DNA from: Macrothele yani | Lineage: Eukaryota > Arthropoda > Arachnida > Araneae > Macrothelidae | Length of the DNA: 64,000 bases | Assembly: GCA_039090855.1 (NCBI GenBank) | Contig: CM077022.1 | Coordinates: forward strand, 75,974,971-76,038,970 | Direction: 5' to 3' | Shown here: piece after piece, positions 24,566 through 34,257 of the stretch | Numbering within the stretch: position 1 is the first letter of the stretch | How the letters are laid out: each line of letters opens with the position of its first letter | Made by a program: the position numbers and the translations under genes | Notes under the pieces: generated by a model | The model's input: only the letters and a program-made list of their open reading frames with translations | Databases searched by the model: none | Told to the model about the DNA's origin: nothing

Positions 24566-24669
24566 TGATCACAAAAACAAAACACAGCTGCCACATTACA
24601 GTGTGTTTGGGCTCCTTGGCATTGAGCCAATACGTACTATTCTTATGATTGTTTACCTTCTTGTGCTAT

Positions 24670-24880
24670 TTGTCGTACAGTTGTCTAGTCGCTGGCTTTT
24701 GACCATTTGTCAGAGCAGGTTCGAGTCTCAGATGTTTCATGAGCAATGTGGTCTTAAGGCACTGGCTCTCTGACTGCCTTGGAACCTGTGGCTCCGAATT
24801 GGGGATGGGTGATTGCTGGTAACCCTTAGAGCTGCTCACAGTGTTCATTAACCCCCACAACCAAACAAAGAGAAGTAAAA
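24670..24880 (+). mobile_element. tRNA-derived SINE, diverged copy
   Basis: It matches the SINE copies at 25158, 56388 and 56703 along their length (GACCATTTGTC, GGTTCGAGTCTCAG, GGCACTGGCTCTCT, TTGCTCACAGTGTTCATTAA). The first ~20 bases with box A are degraded. It is older than the other copies and lacks a clear target duplication. Confidence 0.75.
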
Positions 24881-25157
24881 ACAACGCTACTGATACAAAA
24901 TTACAATACACCTATACCCAAATATTGCGACAGTGTCATATTAATAAAGGTCTTTTCCAATTTATGTACGAAAATATAGAAAATAAATAACAATAGTTGT
25001 GGCACACAAAAGGGAAAAAGAAGTAAAACTACTTACATCATTTCTTCTTTAATATAAAAAACACACTTATATATAACGTAATATCACAATGTTCTGTTAA
25101 TAGTAATTTTTTTTTATTTTGACTATGACAATGTTTTGCACATATTGAACTGAAAGG

Positions 25158-25372
25158 GCCGCCAGGTGACGCAGTGGTCTAAGCGATGACTTCTGACCAT
25201 TTGTCCCAAAGGGGTTCGGGTTCGAATCCCAGTGAGGCATGCATGTTGTGTTTGTCTTATGGCACTGGCTGTCTCCCTTCCCTGGAACCAGTGGCCCTAA
25301 ATTAGGGATGGGTGACTGCCCATTGAGTTGCTCACGGTGGTTGTTACACGTCCCATAACAAAAAACAAAAAA
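25158..25372 (+). mobile_element. tRNA-derived SINE with 10-bp target duplication
   Basis: The copy starts GCCGCCAGGTGACGCAGTGG (box A) and carries box B GGTTCGAATCC. A non-tRNA body follows (GGCACTGGCTGTCTCCC, CTAAATTAGGGATGGG, GTTGCTCACGGTGG) and an A-rich tail. AACTGAAAGG is duplicated at 25148-25157 and 25373-25382. It was moved in trans by a LINE, which one is unknown. Confidence 0.9.
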
Positions 25373-25382
25373 AACTGAAAGG

Positions 25383-26855
25383 TGTTCTTTGTCACCATGA
25401 AGAACACCTTTTAGTTCAATACATTCTGAAGGATGCATAGTTATGTGCAGACAACTGTAATACATAAACACCTTACACTTATTTGTGTAAATATTTCGTG
25501 CATTGAACTGATATTTCTTTTACGCTCTCTTGTTAATATATGTGTATACGAATTATTGCTATGGCTGTGAAAAGAGATTTCAAGTCCTCTGGAGTAGCCG
25601 CTTTCCCCGTCATCCAGTTTTTATAAACTCTAAAACCGTGAAAATTATTTCTAAAGATTTTTCTTAATTACTGAACCCCCCCCCCTACTAATTGCTTTTC
25701 TTAAAGTTTCCTTCAAAGCTACCATAAAAAATTCGTGGCTATTTCTTTTATCAGTTTCATATGTCTGCAAAACATTTTGTAAAATTTTTTCCTTGATGCC
25801 AGAAGAGACCCTGTTAGCCAATTAGGCCTTCTGCAATTTGGATATTTCAGGATATGCTATAATGCCCCTGTATATGTACAGTATGTCTGTTGATACATAT
25901 GTATGTATATATACATATGATTATGCATTTTATATTCATGTACAGGGTGATTTACAAATGATCTTTCCAATAACAAGTAATTGTGAAGAAACAGGTGCTG
26001 ACCCAAATTGCCAGCAATTACGTAGATCTTACCAGGTGATGCTACCTTGCATCACCGAAGGTAAATGTTGAGTCAGCAAGAAAATCATTCTGTGTGATGA
26101 AATTCCACTCGTGTCAATCAGTAATGACTGTGCCATAACAATTCTTCAAGCAGGGCTTTATTGAAGATAAAGCTTATGCCTCACCACTCCCTACAACCAT
26201 TGACTACTCAAAGGTTTGCATAGCAAAAGCAATTGTTGTAATTCATACAGACCTGCTGAAAAATTGTGGAGGTGAGATCAAATAGCATTTTGATGTCTGC
26301 TACACTACAAAAGGTGTATGTTGAACTCATTTAGGATAAAGGAAAACAACTAAGTTGCTTTTTTTATTAGAGTTTGTTGTTGTGTGTGGATGGAAAGAGG
26401 GGTGAATCCCCTTCCCAAAATCATGGCTTTGTAATATCCCCCTCCTCTCCAGATTACTTGTTATAACACAGTGTGTCACATCCTTTGGTCATTCCTGAAT
26501 CCAACATATGTTCTAACCTTCAAAGAAAACCAAGCACTTCAATACGAGACAAGAGTTTGAAGAAACAAGATCACAGGGTTACCTCGTCAAGAAAAGTTCT
26601 ATTTAACTAAGGATCATATTTTTCAGTTAATCATAAAATTAAATGTGTTACAAAGCCTGCATGTTTCCAAATATAATATCAGATACATTTTCTGTGAAAT
26701 AACATTTTGCAGGAGAAGTATCTTTTTATGAACTGTTTGAAAAATAAGATACTCTGTTTCAAATAAAATATTTGCTGTATGCTAAAAGTATATGGAATTG
26801 TATAAAACTTCACAAAATCAAAAGTTTCATAATTACAATAGTCAACTTTTTTTAG
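25383..26855. other. Intron 3, right part
   Basis: AT-rich sequence with a TATG/ATAC-rich stretch at 25890-25925 and a C-run at 25676-25685. The 77-codon ORF at 25838-26071 has no recognisable features. It ends at the CTTTTTTTAG acceptor of exon 4. Confidence 0.55.
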
Positions 26856-26987
26856 TGCAAGAAACAGATATCATAGATCTTGAAAAAAGGTATTGGATTC
26901 TTAAAACTCAGTCAAGAACAGGAAGATTAGACTTGGACACTCTAATACCCTTAATATCTCCTCCTCTTCCAGTGCTGTTATGTGAAG
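26856..26987 (+). CDS. USP32: USP32-like, exon 4 of 6 seen
   Basis: The first two bases complete the codon split after VTH, giving GVTHLQETDIIDLEKRYWIL; KTQSRTGRLDLDTLIPLISP and PLPVLLCE follow, and the exon ends with G before GTAATC. The family form is THLEESDIIDLEKRYW...AQSRTGRFDLETF...LVSPP, so similarity is high across the exon. In USP32 this segment leads into the canonical EF-hand pair. The frame is open and the junction codon with exon 5 gives glycine (CEG). Confidence 0.94.
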
Positions 26988-28674
26988 GTAATCAACTTTC
27001 TTGTATTTTGTAAGCTAAACGTGTGTTTTCTTAAATTTATTTACGTAATAGTAAAAAGTGAAGTGCTGACTCTTCTTAATTTTTTTATTTCAAAAGTGTT
27101 TTATTATGCTATGCAAATCAGTTGATACAAATACCAGTAGACAGTTATGTGTACTCAAATGTAAGTTAGGATGTATGTGTGAGCTCATAACTAATGGGAT
27201 GTTTTGTGAAAAACATAGATTCACAGAAGACAGAACCACATTGCTAACCCAGACACATGTTATCATGACAGTCTACATCCAGAACAATAATGGTTCTATA
27301 TAAGAAAGTAATTGCAAGAAAGCTAATGGGCTTTATCTCCCTCCTCCCTTTTGTGTGGGGTTGTCTTTAATATGAACAGCAGTTTCTACTGTTAGCAAGT
27401 CAGCTAGTGTGAGGTTAGTTCTAATTGAGGGGTAGACATCTAATGTGATCTGTAATCACCATATCTGTGCGTTAATAGAGGTTATGTCCAGAAAGAAGAG
27501 TGTCATCTTTTCTGTAACTTTTTCATTACTGTAAAGTAGTGTTTCTTTAACTTAATGCTAAGATGCATCTCTTTCACATTAGTCAAAGCACAGCTGTTGG
27601 TCGTTTAACATTTTAGATGCATTAAAAAGTTCAACTACTATTTAGTAAAATATAATTTTGATTAATATAATTTAGCATTATATCTGAAGCAAATTCAGAA
27701 ATGAACAAATCATATGAGCCTGTATTTTTGTGTATGCATGTCTGATTATTTGTAGGATGAAATTACTGGCAGTACCTTTAGGTCTCTTAAAATAAAGGAA
27801 GTGTTTGTATGCCACACCACTGTCTGAGTCCACTTTTGTGTGTATATTTGTCATGTTTTGGCTCTCTTTGGCCAGATATGACCTTTGTGCCAGATTTTTG
27901 CAAATGAATAAAGAAAAAAACATTAGCTGCTTCCTCATATCTTGTTCTGCATTTTGAATGAGAAATTTATTGAATTGTACTCCTCATAAGTGGCACAAGA
28001 ACATGTTAAGCATGGCCAACTAGAATAGTGAGTATTGGTGTATGTTATGTAATAAGAATTGTAATGCTGATATTGCAATGTCACCTTATGTGGGACCCCC
28101 CCATGCAGCATGAAGAACTGAGATTGTTTGAGAACAACTACAGGAAGACAAATTGAGGAATTATGTCTGTATTTTGGTTTCTGTCCTCTTTTGCGCGTGA
28201 CAATTTTATATTTTAAAAACATGTAAATCCATTGTAAGAAATAGTGGTACAGTAGGTTCCCAACTTATGCAGTTTTGAGTTATGTACTTTCAGTGATATG
28301 TGACTGTATAGTTTATGCAAGTGCCCTCCTTCCCACTAAGGTTTATGCACATTGTATGGAAAGCCAATCCAAAGGTATGAGTGACTAAAAGTAATTTTTT
28401 AAAAGAGGTTTGTCCACCCTTTGTCTTCTTAAGGTGGAAAACTGTTCAAAAAAAAAATTATGTACCATTTAAAAACTGTATTTTATTGAGAATACCCCAG
28501 GTCCCCCAGTAGCTTCAAGTGACTGTTGTGAAAACATGGTGGTGATATACTTATGCTAAACACCGCTTTCCTTGTATGACTGATGGACCGAGGCATCAGA
28601 AAAACTTCTAAAAAATCTTTCCTGTGAAGAACTTTCATATGGGCAGCTAGATCTACTTATGGGAAGAATAAAAT
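26988..28674. other. Intron 4, left part
   Basis: GTAATC donor, then AT-rich sequence. Short ORFs at 27106-27303 and 27678-28222 have no recognisable features. Confidence 0.5.
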
Positions 28675-28756
28675 AGCATTGTAGCAAAATAAACATAGAT
28701 ATACCATCTAAGCACGATTTATTGATGTTAAAATACAAACACTATTTACAATTAAA

Positions 28757-28799
28757 ACATAAGCATTTTCAAGGCAACAATTGCCTCATCCTCAGATGT
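28757..28799 (-). ncRNA. Hammerhead-ribozyme-like motif
   Basis: On the minus strand CTGAGGA (28789-28795), one T, helix GAGGCAA/TTGCCTT and GAAA (28767-28770) are present. ACAT/ATGT gives a 4-bp stem I. Stem III is poor because the base after GAAA is A where its partner motif has G, so cleavage is doubtful. Confidence 0.5.
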
Positions 28800-28813
28800 A
28801 CATCTGAGCCCTT

Positions 28814-28855
28814 CATCTGAGGATGAGGTGATTGGCACCTTGAAAGTGCTTATGT
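28814..28855 (+). ncRNA. Hammerhead-ribozyme-like motif
   Basis: CTGAGGA (28817-28823), one T, helix GAGGTG/CACCTT, GAAA (28842-28845) and GTGCTT follow in order. A-U and G-C make a 2-bp stem III, and CAT/ATG makes stem I. It is better preserved than its minus-strand partner. Confidence 0.52.
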
Positions 28856-28975
28856 TTTAATTGTAAATAGTGTTTGTATTTTAACATCAATAAATTGTGC
28901 TTAAACAGTATATCTATAATACGATATAACACACTGTTTTTTTAATCTGTTAATAGGCGTAAATTTACAAAAGTT

Positions 28976-29015
28976 TCGCAAGCTTTCACTGCCAATGGAC
29001 AGCTTCTTCAGGCTT
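28976..29015 (-). ncRNA. Possible third hammerhead-like motif
   Basis: Minus strand: CTGAAGA (29005-29011), one A, an imperfect helix GCTGTCC/GGCAGT, GAAA (28984-28987) and an AGCT stem III. Stem I is only 2 bp. It has no inverted partner nearby, so it may be a lone Penelope-like terminus or chance. Confidence 0.35.
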
Positions 29016-31089
29016 CTGAATATAAACACTTAACAGAAACAGACAAAGAATAAATGCAAATGTAAAATTTAAAATAATTATAGCATAGCACGAGACTCGT
29101 ATTACGCCTCGTGCTCATGGATGGTCCAGCGAGCTCTTAATGTTTAATACCTTGTGCCAGATAGGTGAAATTTCAGTAGTTATATCTGTGTTACATACGT
29201 CACTGCCTGATATAATCTCGATTGATTCTCTGACCGCTGTTGACCTTTTTTTTTTTTTTTTTTTTATTTAAATCAATGGATACTTTATTTTGCCCAAAAC
29301 ACTTATTTTTTCAAGATTTCAAACTTTTGCTTGCAATAACTGCCTGCCTAGAATTTGGTAGATCTTACTTTCAGTTATATTAAGTATTTCCTTTATTCTT
29401 TAAAAAAAGATGCAAAATTGAATTTTTAGAATTGCTAGTTATTAAGCTTTTGTTAAATTTCTGCAGGCAGTTGTTATAACATGGAACAATTAGGCACAAT
29501 GGCTCCTGCTTGAAGAAACACTTCACAAGAGAACAAACCAAATGATGGATCAAAGTCCTTTCTGTGTTGGTTCTCTTGAAACATGTTTCTTTGAACAGAG
29601 CCATTCCATCATTAAGCTTAGCTGCATTGTGTTATAGAAAAACTGAAACTATTCAACTGACAGATTTTTTCTTACATATGACCTGTTTCTATGGGAATGT
29701 ATTTACAAATTCCATGTGGGTAGTATTCACAAAAGTTCATGGAACTTTGGTACAGAAAATAATGTGCACAGTTAGTTGTTATAAATGAAAAGCAGGTAAT
29801 TTTATAAAGACAAATTACGTAAAGAATTTACAAGTGTGTGCTTTGGTGAGAAAAATGAATGGAATGGAATGAAACAATTCTTTGCAACATGCCACTCTGA
29901 AAAACTTTAAAAACCACCTGGAGAACCTGGAAAAGTCAGGGAATTTTTTTATTACTTTTGAGTGGGAACACTTTTCCGGGTTGACCTCTGTTGTATTGGG
30001 TAGTCAACTGTTGAACAGTGCTGTATCTGTTGGCCTGTACGAGCCATTGGGCCCGGCGCTCCTCACATCAACCTTTCACTGTTCTGTGCAGTTTTGCCTA
30101 GAGGTTGTTGTTTGACCATTTTTGTGCCAGTCATGATACACTATAACTACGGCGGCTCATGAACAACACACCAGTTCAACTGTTTGGGAAATCCAGGCAC
30201 CTGCTCTCCAAGCTCCCACAGTCTGTTCTTTCTCAAAGTCTGACAAATCCTTTCATTTACCCATCATGCTCTGAATTTAACTACCTACTGCTTCACTCAC
30301 AGTTTATATATCTTACATTGGTCAACTAATCGTGCCCTCTTGGTAATCACATGGGCAACGGGCTGCATCCACTTTTGCTAGGGATGGTCATAATTCAGTG
30401 ATCACTCTGTATATCATATTCCATTGCACCTTGGTTATCTATGGCCATTGCACTGGCAAATTTGAATAAATTAATAAGTTGCCATGAAAAACCGGTGGAG
30501 TTTCTAAGATCTAGCAGAATTTATTAATTGTGCTAATTTCCAAGGAAGGGAATAGGAAGAATTTTTGAGTAACTGCTGTGGTGTCTCTTTTAGTTTTGCT
30601 TGCAAAGTTTACTTGAGTATAATGAGTAAGAAGCTTAGTGGCTGTATGCAGTTTAGTCTTTAGATCTGTACTCATTTTTGACACTGCCAGCTGATATGTA
30701 AGTTAGAGCAAAGTTAGGTAAATATTTTGTGTGATGACTTCTTAATCAGTTTTCAGAACTTGCAATCTAGGAACGTGATTGTGCTTCATTCAGTTTTCTA
30801 TGCAAAACCATTATGTAGATGACAAGTGTTTGTGTATTTATAAAACTCTTCTTAAAATTGTAAAATGGCCATCAGGTTATTTTGGTTTGAATTTCATTTG
30901 CTAGTTTTTAGAACTGGGTGAAAAATTGTATATTTTGAATTTGTATATTCTGTATGCTGTGGTTTGCAAATTTTTCCCTCCATGAGTCACCTCCAACGTA
31001 TGGCAAACCACTCTCTAAATGCACTTTCCTAAAAGGAATTAAAAGCATTAAGAAATTAAAATAACGAAAAAATTGCAAATGGTAGCATG
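29016..31089. other. Intron 4, right part
   Basis: Mostly featureless AT-rich sequence with a T-run at 29247-29266. A phrase near 29920-29950 (CTGGAGAACCTGGAAAAGTC) resembles the ends of the DNA transposon at 34.3-38.2 kb and may be a scrap of it. I support no gene. Confidence 0.45.
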
Positions 31090-31103
31090 TGAAAATCACT
31101 GTA

Positions 31104-31394
31104 AATGGACGATGTCATCGCTCTATCCAAGTTATTTTATAAACAACGCATAGCAACTGAAAAATTGTATTCCGGCACTGCTGGGATCGAACCCCAGAAC
31201 TCTCGATAACTAGTCGAGTGCAACTCTCGATAACTAGTCGAGTCGCACTCGACTAGTTATCGAGAGTTCTGGGGTTCGATCCCAGCAGTGCCGGAATACA
31301 ATTTTTCAGTTGCTATGCGTTGTTTATAAAATAACGTGGATAGAGCGATGACATCGTCCATTTACATTATCTCCACGTATTTAATATATATTAA
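31104..31394. mobile_element. Palindromic insertion carrying tRNA 3' halves
   Basis: Arms 31100-31221 and 31245-31366 (122 bp each) are nearly identical in inverted orientation around a 23-bp spacer. The spacer repeats part of the arm (AACTCTCGATAACTAGTCGA). Each arm contains the 3' half of a tRNA: anticodon stem CTCGA/TCGAG with loop CTAGTTA, and T-arm CTGGG-GTTCGAT-CCCAG with box B. The unit is bordered by the direct repeat TGAAAATCACTGTA at 31090-31103 and 31395-31408, so it arrived as one insertion. It ends only 38 bases before the acceptor of exon 5. Confidence 0.8.
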
Positions 31395-31446
31395 TGAAAA
31401 TCACTGTATTTATAATATGTAATTCTTATTTAAATTTCTCCAACAG

Positions 31447-31554
31447 GTATATTTAATGCCTTTGATGAAAACAGGGATGGTCACATTGATTTCAAGGAAA
31501 TGGCTTGTGGAATTTCTGCATGTTGTAGAGGACCTGTTACTGAAAGGCAAAAAT
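31447..31554 (+). CDS. USP32: USP32-like, exon 5 of 6 seen (EF-hand)
   Basis: After CAACAG, the bases GT complete the split glycine, and the exon reads IFNAFDENRDGHIDFKEMAC, then GISACCRGPVTERQK. It leaves with one base before GTGCGT. The stretch FDENRDGHIDFKE is a canonical EF-hand loop with D, N, D, D and E at the calcium-coordinating positions. The family form is LFNAFDENRDNHIDFKE...GLSACCRGPLAERQKFCFKVFD. The donor GTGCGT is acceptable, though weaker than the others. The next exon lies 25.8 kb away. Confidence 0.95.
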
Positions 31555-31762
31555 GTGCGTATGCTTAACACAGAATTGTACTGCTGTTTCTGTTAGAATC
31601 ATTGATTTGTGCAGGCTTCTTTTATTAATATATATTGTTTTTTTTTAATATTAACACTGCTTTCTAATCAGAGTGTTTCATTTTGGGTGTTTGCTAATCA
31701 AATTGTTTTTCTTTTTTTCTTTTTCTTTTAATATTAGCATATGTTGTGTACTAATCAAATAC
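31555..31762. other. Start of the 25.8-kb intron 5
   Basis: T-rich sequence up to the left end of the Tigger-like element. Intron 5 runs 31555-57377 and is almost wholly nested transposons. Confidence 0.6.
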
Positions 31763-32056
31763 AGAGAAACTTGCCTAAGACGGAATCCAAGGGACAACTA
31801 TTTTTCATTTTAGACAGGTTTCCATTTTATACAGGTGCATCCATGTAAGCCATTGAAAAGAAAACATTTGAATTTTTGTCATGCTAATAAGATTCTACAT
31901 AATTACTTAATAAAATGAATTGTGCATATGTACCTTAATCAACTAAAATCCACAAACTTCTATTTTTTAAAATAATCCAACATTGCTTTCTGTACAGTAA
32001 CACTTACATTATGATGCTCAGTGAGAGCATGTGCGCTACTCATTAACTGAAATAAT

Positions 32057-32391
32057 TCAGTCACTTTGAAAAAGTGCAAAATCTTGAATATCCTGAATAT
32101 TTTGCAATGCTTGATATATTTTAATCCTAGATGTAGTTTCTATATTCATCTCCTCTATTTCATGATCCTCACTGCTATTGTTTTTTTTTCTTCGATTTGA
32201 TGTTGCTTTATTAAGTTTGTCAAGATCATCATTACAAGGTTTGGTTGCTACATTGCTGTAGGTGTGTACACAATCCTTTACACTGATGGTCCCAAAACTA
32301 GCTATGTTTGGTGCTGCCTGCATATCGTTGGTGCTTTTACCACTCTAGTCTGGTAAGCCATCCAAAGGAAAATTTTTTTTTGAAACACAAC
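32057..32391 (-). pseudogene. Tigger transposase, C-terminal part
   Basis: On the minus strand the sequence after the insertion duplication reads EINK-LCF and, with frame errors, a proline/leucine-poor link, then KAPTICRQHQT in one frame and ALQNIQDIQDFALFQSD near the stop at 32057. These match the C-terminal end of Tigger-type (CENP-B/TIGD) transposases. The junction residues SEINK recur on the other side of the Penelope-like pair at 40353-40380, which proves the two parts were once continuous. Confidence 0.7.
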
Positions 32392-32862
32392 TTATTTATT
32401 TCAGTTATTATATTTGCACTTTTAAGGTATTAAACCCCTGCAAAGTGCGCATAGTATACGTGCAATTCATAAATGAAATATTAATAAAAAGCACCAATCA
32501 CTCACCCTAAAGATCATGGTAATTTCCATCGACAACACACTTCCAGCACGTCAATTATCATAATGTTGTTGGCCTTCAAAGGTTTACAGACATCTTCCTT
32601 ACGATTCCTTCTTCCGGGGATGAAAAATCATTTTTTTTTTTTTTTTAAGCCATATGAGATGTAACAATATAAGCTTGTCAATTCCATAAAAACCACACAA
32701 GCATACTACTCATTCATACAATTCAATTAAAAACTATGTACATATTTACACAACCTTACATTCCTAGGTGGTTAAACCTTTGTCAACTGTGAGTACCAAA
32801 CTGCTCCTTCTGTTTCAAAACCCCTGCCACTCCCAATGCAAGTGTCACACTTATTCAGCCCC

Positions 32863-34249
32863 TCACACACAATCCTCTAGCGCTTTCAACAGACTACTGT
32901 CGTCATCAGGAGGAAGGTGTGTCTCACCCGCCCACCACAGCTCAAGTGAGCAGAGCCATCGAGGCACGGGCCCCAGTCGCAATCTCTGAATCCTGTCTCT
33001 GGCGCCATCTATTGTCATTGCTGCTCTTTTTTTCTTTTTAAGCTGTTGTTCAATTTTTATTAGGGCCTTCCATTGTTCGTTTAAGTTACTAGGCTCATTA
33101 ATGTTGCATAATCTTGATCTGTTTTTTTCAATTAACACTGACTCTGCAATTCTTAACTGCCTTTCGTTTTTACAGCTCTTAATAATTTTAATGTCCTCAA
33201 ACCTTGGACATTGTTGATTTTCCATACAGTATTGGGTTAATGCTGTCTTAGCTTCTTTTTTATTCCAATTATTTATATGCTGGTTCAATCTATACTTTAA
33301 TTTATTCTTGGTGCTGCCTATATATGAGACACAGGTGGTTGCTGGTTTATAGGGATTTCATAAATTCCTACTCTATCTAATTGGCTGATTTTTTCATTTT
33401 TAATCACTAAATTGTTTACAGTAAGTACCTGATTTCCTACCTGTATGTCATACTTGCCACAAACTTTATTAATTTCTGCTGAAACATTTTCTACATATGG
33501 TATTGCCCCTACATATTTTACAAGTTTTTTTTATGAATCTTGGCTTTATTGTTAGCTTGAGTTACTTCATAAATCCATTTTTTAATACCTGCTTAAAAGG
33601 GTAACCAAAATCATATGCAATTTTTTCAATATATTCAATTTCCTCTTTTTTTATATTGTTCCATTGATGAGTGTGTTAAACTTCTTTTAATTAGTGTTTT
33701 AACACTATTTCTTATGTGTTAATGGATGCGATGACTGAAATGGTATAAGTACTGGGATATATGAAGATTTTCTATGCACTCTGAATTGCATATTATCATT
33801 TGTTTTAATTATCAAAATATCCAAAAATGCCAAAGTATTGTCATGTTCTTGTTCTACTGTCAGTTCAATAGATGGATAAATTTCACTATACTTTTTGTCA
33901 AGTCCTCAAGTTCATCGTTTTTTAGCCTGGACAACAGAAAAATGTCATCAACATATCTGCAGTATATCAGTGGTGGTGGATCTTCGAGTTTACTTATTAT
34001 TTTTTCCTCTATGTCACTCATTATAATTTCAGCAAATAAAGTTGACAATGGTGACCCCATAGGTCCACCATAATTTTGTTTGTACATCTTGTTGTTAAAC
34101 TTAAAAATGTTATTTTCATATATGTACAATAAAATTTCTCTTAATTCCTTTATTTGTATTGCATTCATTGTTCGTAACATATAATTTTTCAATAATTATT
34201 TCTATTGCCTGAGGTACTGGTGTGCTAGGAAAAAGAGCTCTCACATCCA
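32863..34249 (-). pseudogene. Penelope-like RT and GIY-YIG, minus copy of pair 1
   Basis: Penelope-like proteins join a reverse transcriptase to a GIY-YIG endonuclease. Here the copy starts inside the RT palm (MDVRALFPS near 34240). YGGPMGSPLSTLFAEI and the active site YCRYVDDIFLLSR (near 33940-33970) follow. Several frameshifts separate this from the endonuclease, whose SYIGSTKNKLKYRLNQHINN lies near 33270-33330. The ORF 32863-33288 continues with KKEAKTALTQYCMEN and the cysteine/lysine-rich end. The N-terminal RT part is missing. It is not functional. Confidence 0.85.
32873..32914 (-). ncRNA. Hammerhead-ribozyme-like motif, best preserved in window
   Basis: Minus strand: stem I strand CCTC, core CTGATGA (32903-32909), one C, helix GACAG/CTGTT with a TAGT loop, GAAA (32884-32887), a self-complementary GCGC stem III closed by T, cleavage residue A, then GAGG pairing back with CCTC. 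All three helices and the expected U-H cleavage dinucleotide are present. The extra C before helix II is the only departure. Confidence 0.7.
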
Positions 34250-34257
34250 TACTAGAT

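Larger units (their letters stand above)
28675..28920. mobile_element. Fold-back unit with two opposed hammerhead-like motifs
   Basis: Two ~115-bp arms in inverted orientation meet around 28800 (AGATGTACATCT). The sequence outside each motif, ATGTTTTAATTGTAAATAGT then ATTGTGCTTA, resembles the tail of the Penelope-like pair at 44.8-47.6 kb (TTTTAATTGTATATAATTCT, AAATTGTGCTAAAG). I infer a short non-autonomous relative. No clear target duplication was found. Confidence 0.6.

Noticed and set aside
24148..24630. 160-codon minus-strand ORF as a gene
   Set aside because: It is the reverse-strand shadow of the plus-strand Tc1-like transposase fragment and the neighbouring direct repeat.
29882..30115. 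77-codon ORF near 30 kb as an exon
   Set aside because: No splice-consistent fit to USP32 and its start resembles the ends of the CAGGG element; treated as non-coding.
31150..31315. Functional tRNA genes in the 31-kb palindrome
   Set aside because: Only the 3' half (anticodon arm and T-arm) is present in each arm; no D-arm or 5' acceptor strand is seen.
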